Assembly: GCA_903835185.1 (NCBI GenBank)
Contig: CAILLX010000171.1
Span: 1-40,754, forward strand
Direction: 5' to 3'
DNA from: an uncultured bacterium
GTDB lineage: Bacteria; Cyanobacteriota; Vampirovibrionia; Obscuribacterales; Obscuribacteraceae
Length of the DNA: 40,754 nt
Under the pieces are notes generated by a model. The model made no database searches. It had not been told where the DNA came from and saw only the letters and a list, made by a program, of their open reading frames with translations. Positions 39,805-40,754 of the stretch are shown piece by piece (the first letter of the stretch is position 1; each line of letters begins with the position of its first letter). The position numbers and the translations under genes are program-made.

Positions 39805-39943
39805 TCTACCCCATCAACGGATTCAACCCGCTCCTCCCATCGATCATGCACAACATCCCCGGACTATTTCTCACGAGCAGTCTTTCCACCTTCCCTCTGC
39901 GAACTACCCGCAAGCATCTTTTGCCATGTCGCTGCAGTATGTG

Positions 39944-40366
39944 TCAACTCAGCCGGATGTGACACTTGCATTCTTTTTGGCACCCTTTGCCATGACAGCT
40001 TACACAGCTGACTGGTCCTTCTGGAGCGCTCCCCCACTCAATATTGCAGACGCGACAGCGAGAGCTCTGCCAGTCGCCAGTGCAGACCGGTCCACCCTCG
40101 ATCTTGAGCACCAGTCCAGAGACTAGGGCCCTGGCAACTTTTCGATGGGCAGACTCCAACACTCGGCCGAACGTGGAGCGGGACACATTCATGCGTTTAG
40201 CCGCCTGCTCCTGGTAAAGCCCATCGAAATCAGACAACCTGATTGCTTCAAACTCGTCAAGAGCAACAACAACCTCGCCTAATTCGCACAAGGGACCATC
40301 AACCGGTTGAAATACCGATGCACATGGCTTTCCTGAGACGCGCCGGCAGCAATGTGGCCTTGGCAC
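39944..40366 (-). CDS. DUF134 (UPF0251) HTH regulator with Cys-rich tail
   Basis: This 140-residue protein starts MPRPHCCRRV and contains GEVVVALDEFEAIRLSDFDG, LYQEQAAKRMNVSRSTFGRV and ESAHRKVARAL, a sigma-like helix-turn-helix that defines DUF134. The tail has several cysteines (RCRVCNIEW, then PVSCVSCHGKGCQKECKCH) that could bind metal or an Fe-S cluster. In many genomes the family sits beside NifX-like genes, as here, and it is presumed to regulate them. It has a GTG start with GGAGGTG five bases upstream, so that start is firm. It is followed by the cytochrome, HMA-like and NifX-like genes. Confidence 0.88.
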   Translation of the reverse strand: MPRPHCCRRVSGKPCASVFQPVDGPLCELGEVVVALDEFEAIRLSDFDGLYQEQAAKRMNVSRSTFGRVLESAHRKVARALVSGLVLKIEGGPVCTGDWQSSRCRVCNIEWGSAPEGPVSCVSCHGKGCQKECKCHIRLS

Positions 40367-40754
40367 AATTACACCTCCAATACAATTATGGGCATATGCT
40401 CAAAACTGTCAAGTCCCTTCTTGTAGCAACAATCAATGATTGATTACGCTCAGTCCGCGTTTTCCCACACGCCTACTCATAGCCGTAGCTCCGCTGCCGG
40501 ATAAGATCCCTGCTGGCACCGTGATCAAGAAACGGCACAACTCTCTTGATGCGACGCGCGGTTACTCGCTCTTCCCATGGCGTCACTTTGTGTAAACTGC
40601 CCAGTCCTAGCCCTACTGACCAGCGACAATATGAATTGCCGCTTGGCGACACTCAGCACGGTACCCCAACAATTCCCCGGGGGCTGATCACCGGAGCGGT
40701 CTAACCAAAAGTTGATACAAGATATCGCCATTAGCGTTGCCCTGGAGCGCGAAG
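40367..40754. other. upstream region of the DUF134 gene and window end
   Basis: The first 50 bases hold the DUF134 promoter (listed separately). An imperfect AATCA/TGATT inverted repeat lies at 40431-40445. I see no credible ORF, tRNA or terminator in the remaining 300 bases. Any gene entering from the right is too short here to recognise. Confidence 0.4.
40385..40412 (-). promoter_or_regulatory. promoter of the DUF134 gene with palindrome in the spacer
   Basis: Read on the minus strand, a perfect TTGACA (40407-40412), a 16-base spacer and CATAAT (40385-40390) precede the GTG by about 20 bases. The spacer holds TGAGCATATGCCCA, a 14-base palindrome with one mismatched pair. It is a good candidate operator for the DUF134 protein itself. 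Confidence 0.6.

Noticed and set aside
40525..40731. 68-residue minus-strand frame at the window end
   Set aside because: No ribosome site, no recognisable features, and composition unlike the neighbours.
1..40754. tRNA and rRNA genes
   Set aside because: I looked through the gaps between genes and saw no cloverleaf-like or rRNA-like sequence; short or unusual ones could still be missed by eye.

Overview
The window looks like a chromosomal stretch of an uncultured Gram-negative bacterium with moderate GC and about half of its genes of recognisable family. It has a TonB-type protein, a lipoprotein-like gene and exported c-type cytochrome and metal-binding proteins, which point to a periplasm. 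It also has a B12-dependent ribonucleotide reductase, a thioredoxin-reductase-like ferredoxin-NADP reductase, very large proteins with no recognised family, TPR proteins and GT-C membrane glycosyltransferases. This mix would suit the non-photosynthetic cyanobacterial relatives (Vampirovibrionia/Melainabacteria, Obscuribacter-like). That placement is inference from gene content only; there is no rRNA or tRNA gene here.

Layout: (1) 1-1430, two toxin-antitoxin loci: a TumE/TumA-type pair whose toxin is cut by the window edge and appears frameshifted, and a higBA operon with a promoter/operator that predicts a leaderless toxin mRNA. (2) 1554-9725, a surface-glycan neighbourhood: a TMTC-like GT-C membrane protein, a nine-TPR protein, a second GT-C-like membrane protein, a sugar-nucleotide nucleotidyltransferase and a lipoprotein-like gene. 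(3) 9838-16862, an SbcD-like nuclease, an unknown secreted protein, RlmD, a GNAT acetyltransferase, ribosomal protein L9 and both subunits of exonuclease VII. (4) 17279-23408, a Cas4/RecB-like PD-(D/E)XK relative lacking the usual lysine, HutI, a coiled-coil protein, a His/Gly-rich membrane protein, an aldo/keto reductase and ferredoxin-NADP reductase. (5) 23814-26522, nrdJ and dcd, both for deoxynucleotide supply. (6) 26807-34752, a 1336-residue unknown protein with a 36-bp minisatellite, a 70-bp tandem array, a ComEC-like channel and TsaC. (7) 34730-40366, all on the minus strand: a TonB-domain protein, a winged-helix AAA ATPase, a DUF4129 protein, and a group made of a NifX-like protein, an HMA-like exported protein, a DUF1573-cytochrome c fusion and a DUF134 regulator. 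This group looks like an exported metal/redox module with its own regulator.

The most unusual feature is a family of GC-rich double-hairpin elements of about 50 bp (GTAGGGG-hairpin-hairpin-CCCCTAC), often with extra flanking modules. Five copies lie in frame inside three membrane-protein genes (2236-2286, 6666-6714, 6766-6816, 31766-31816, 32081-32131). Four of the five are read in the same frame and encode the same peptide. More copies lie between genes: three in tandem at 26519-26690, where the first supplies the stop codon of dcd, and a decayed one at 8271-8323. Several perfect palindromes next to gene starts look like operators.
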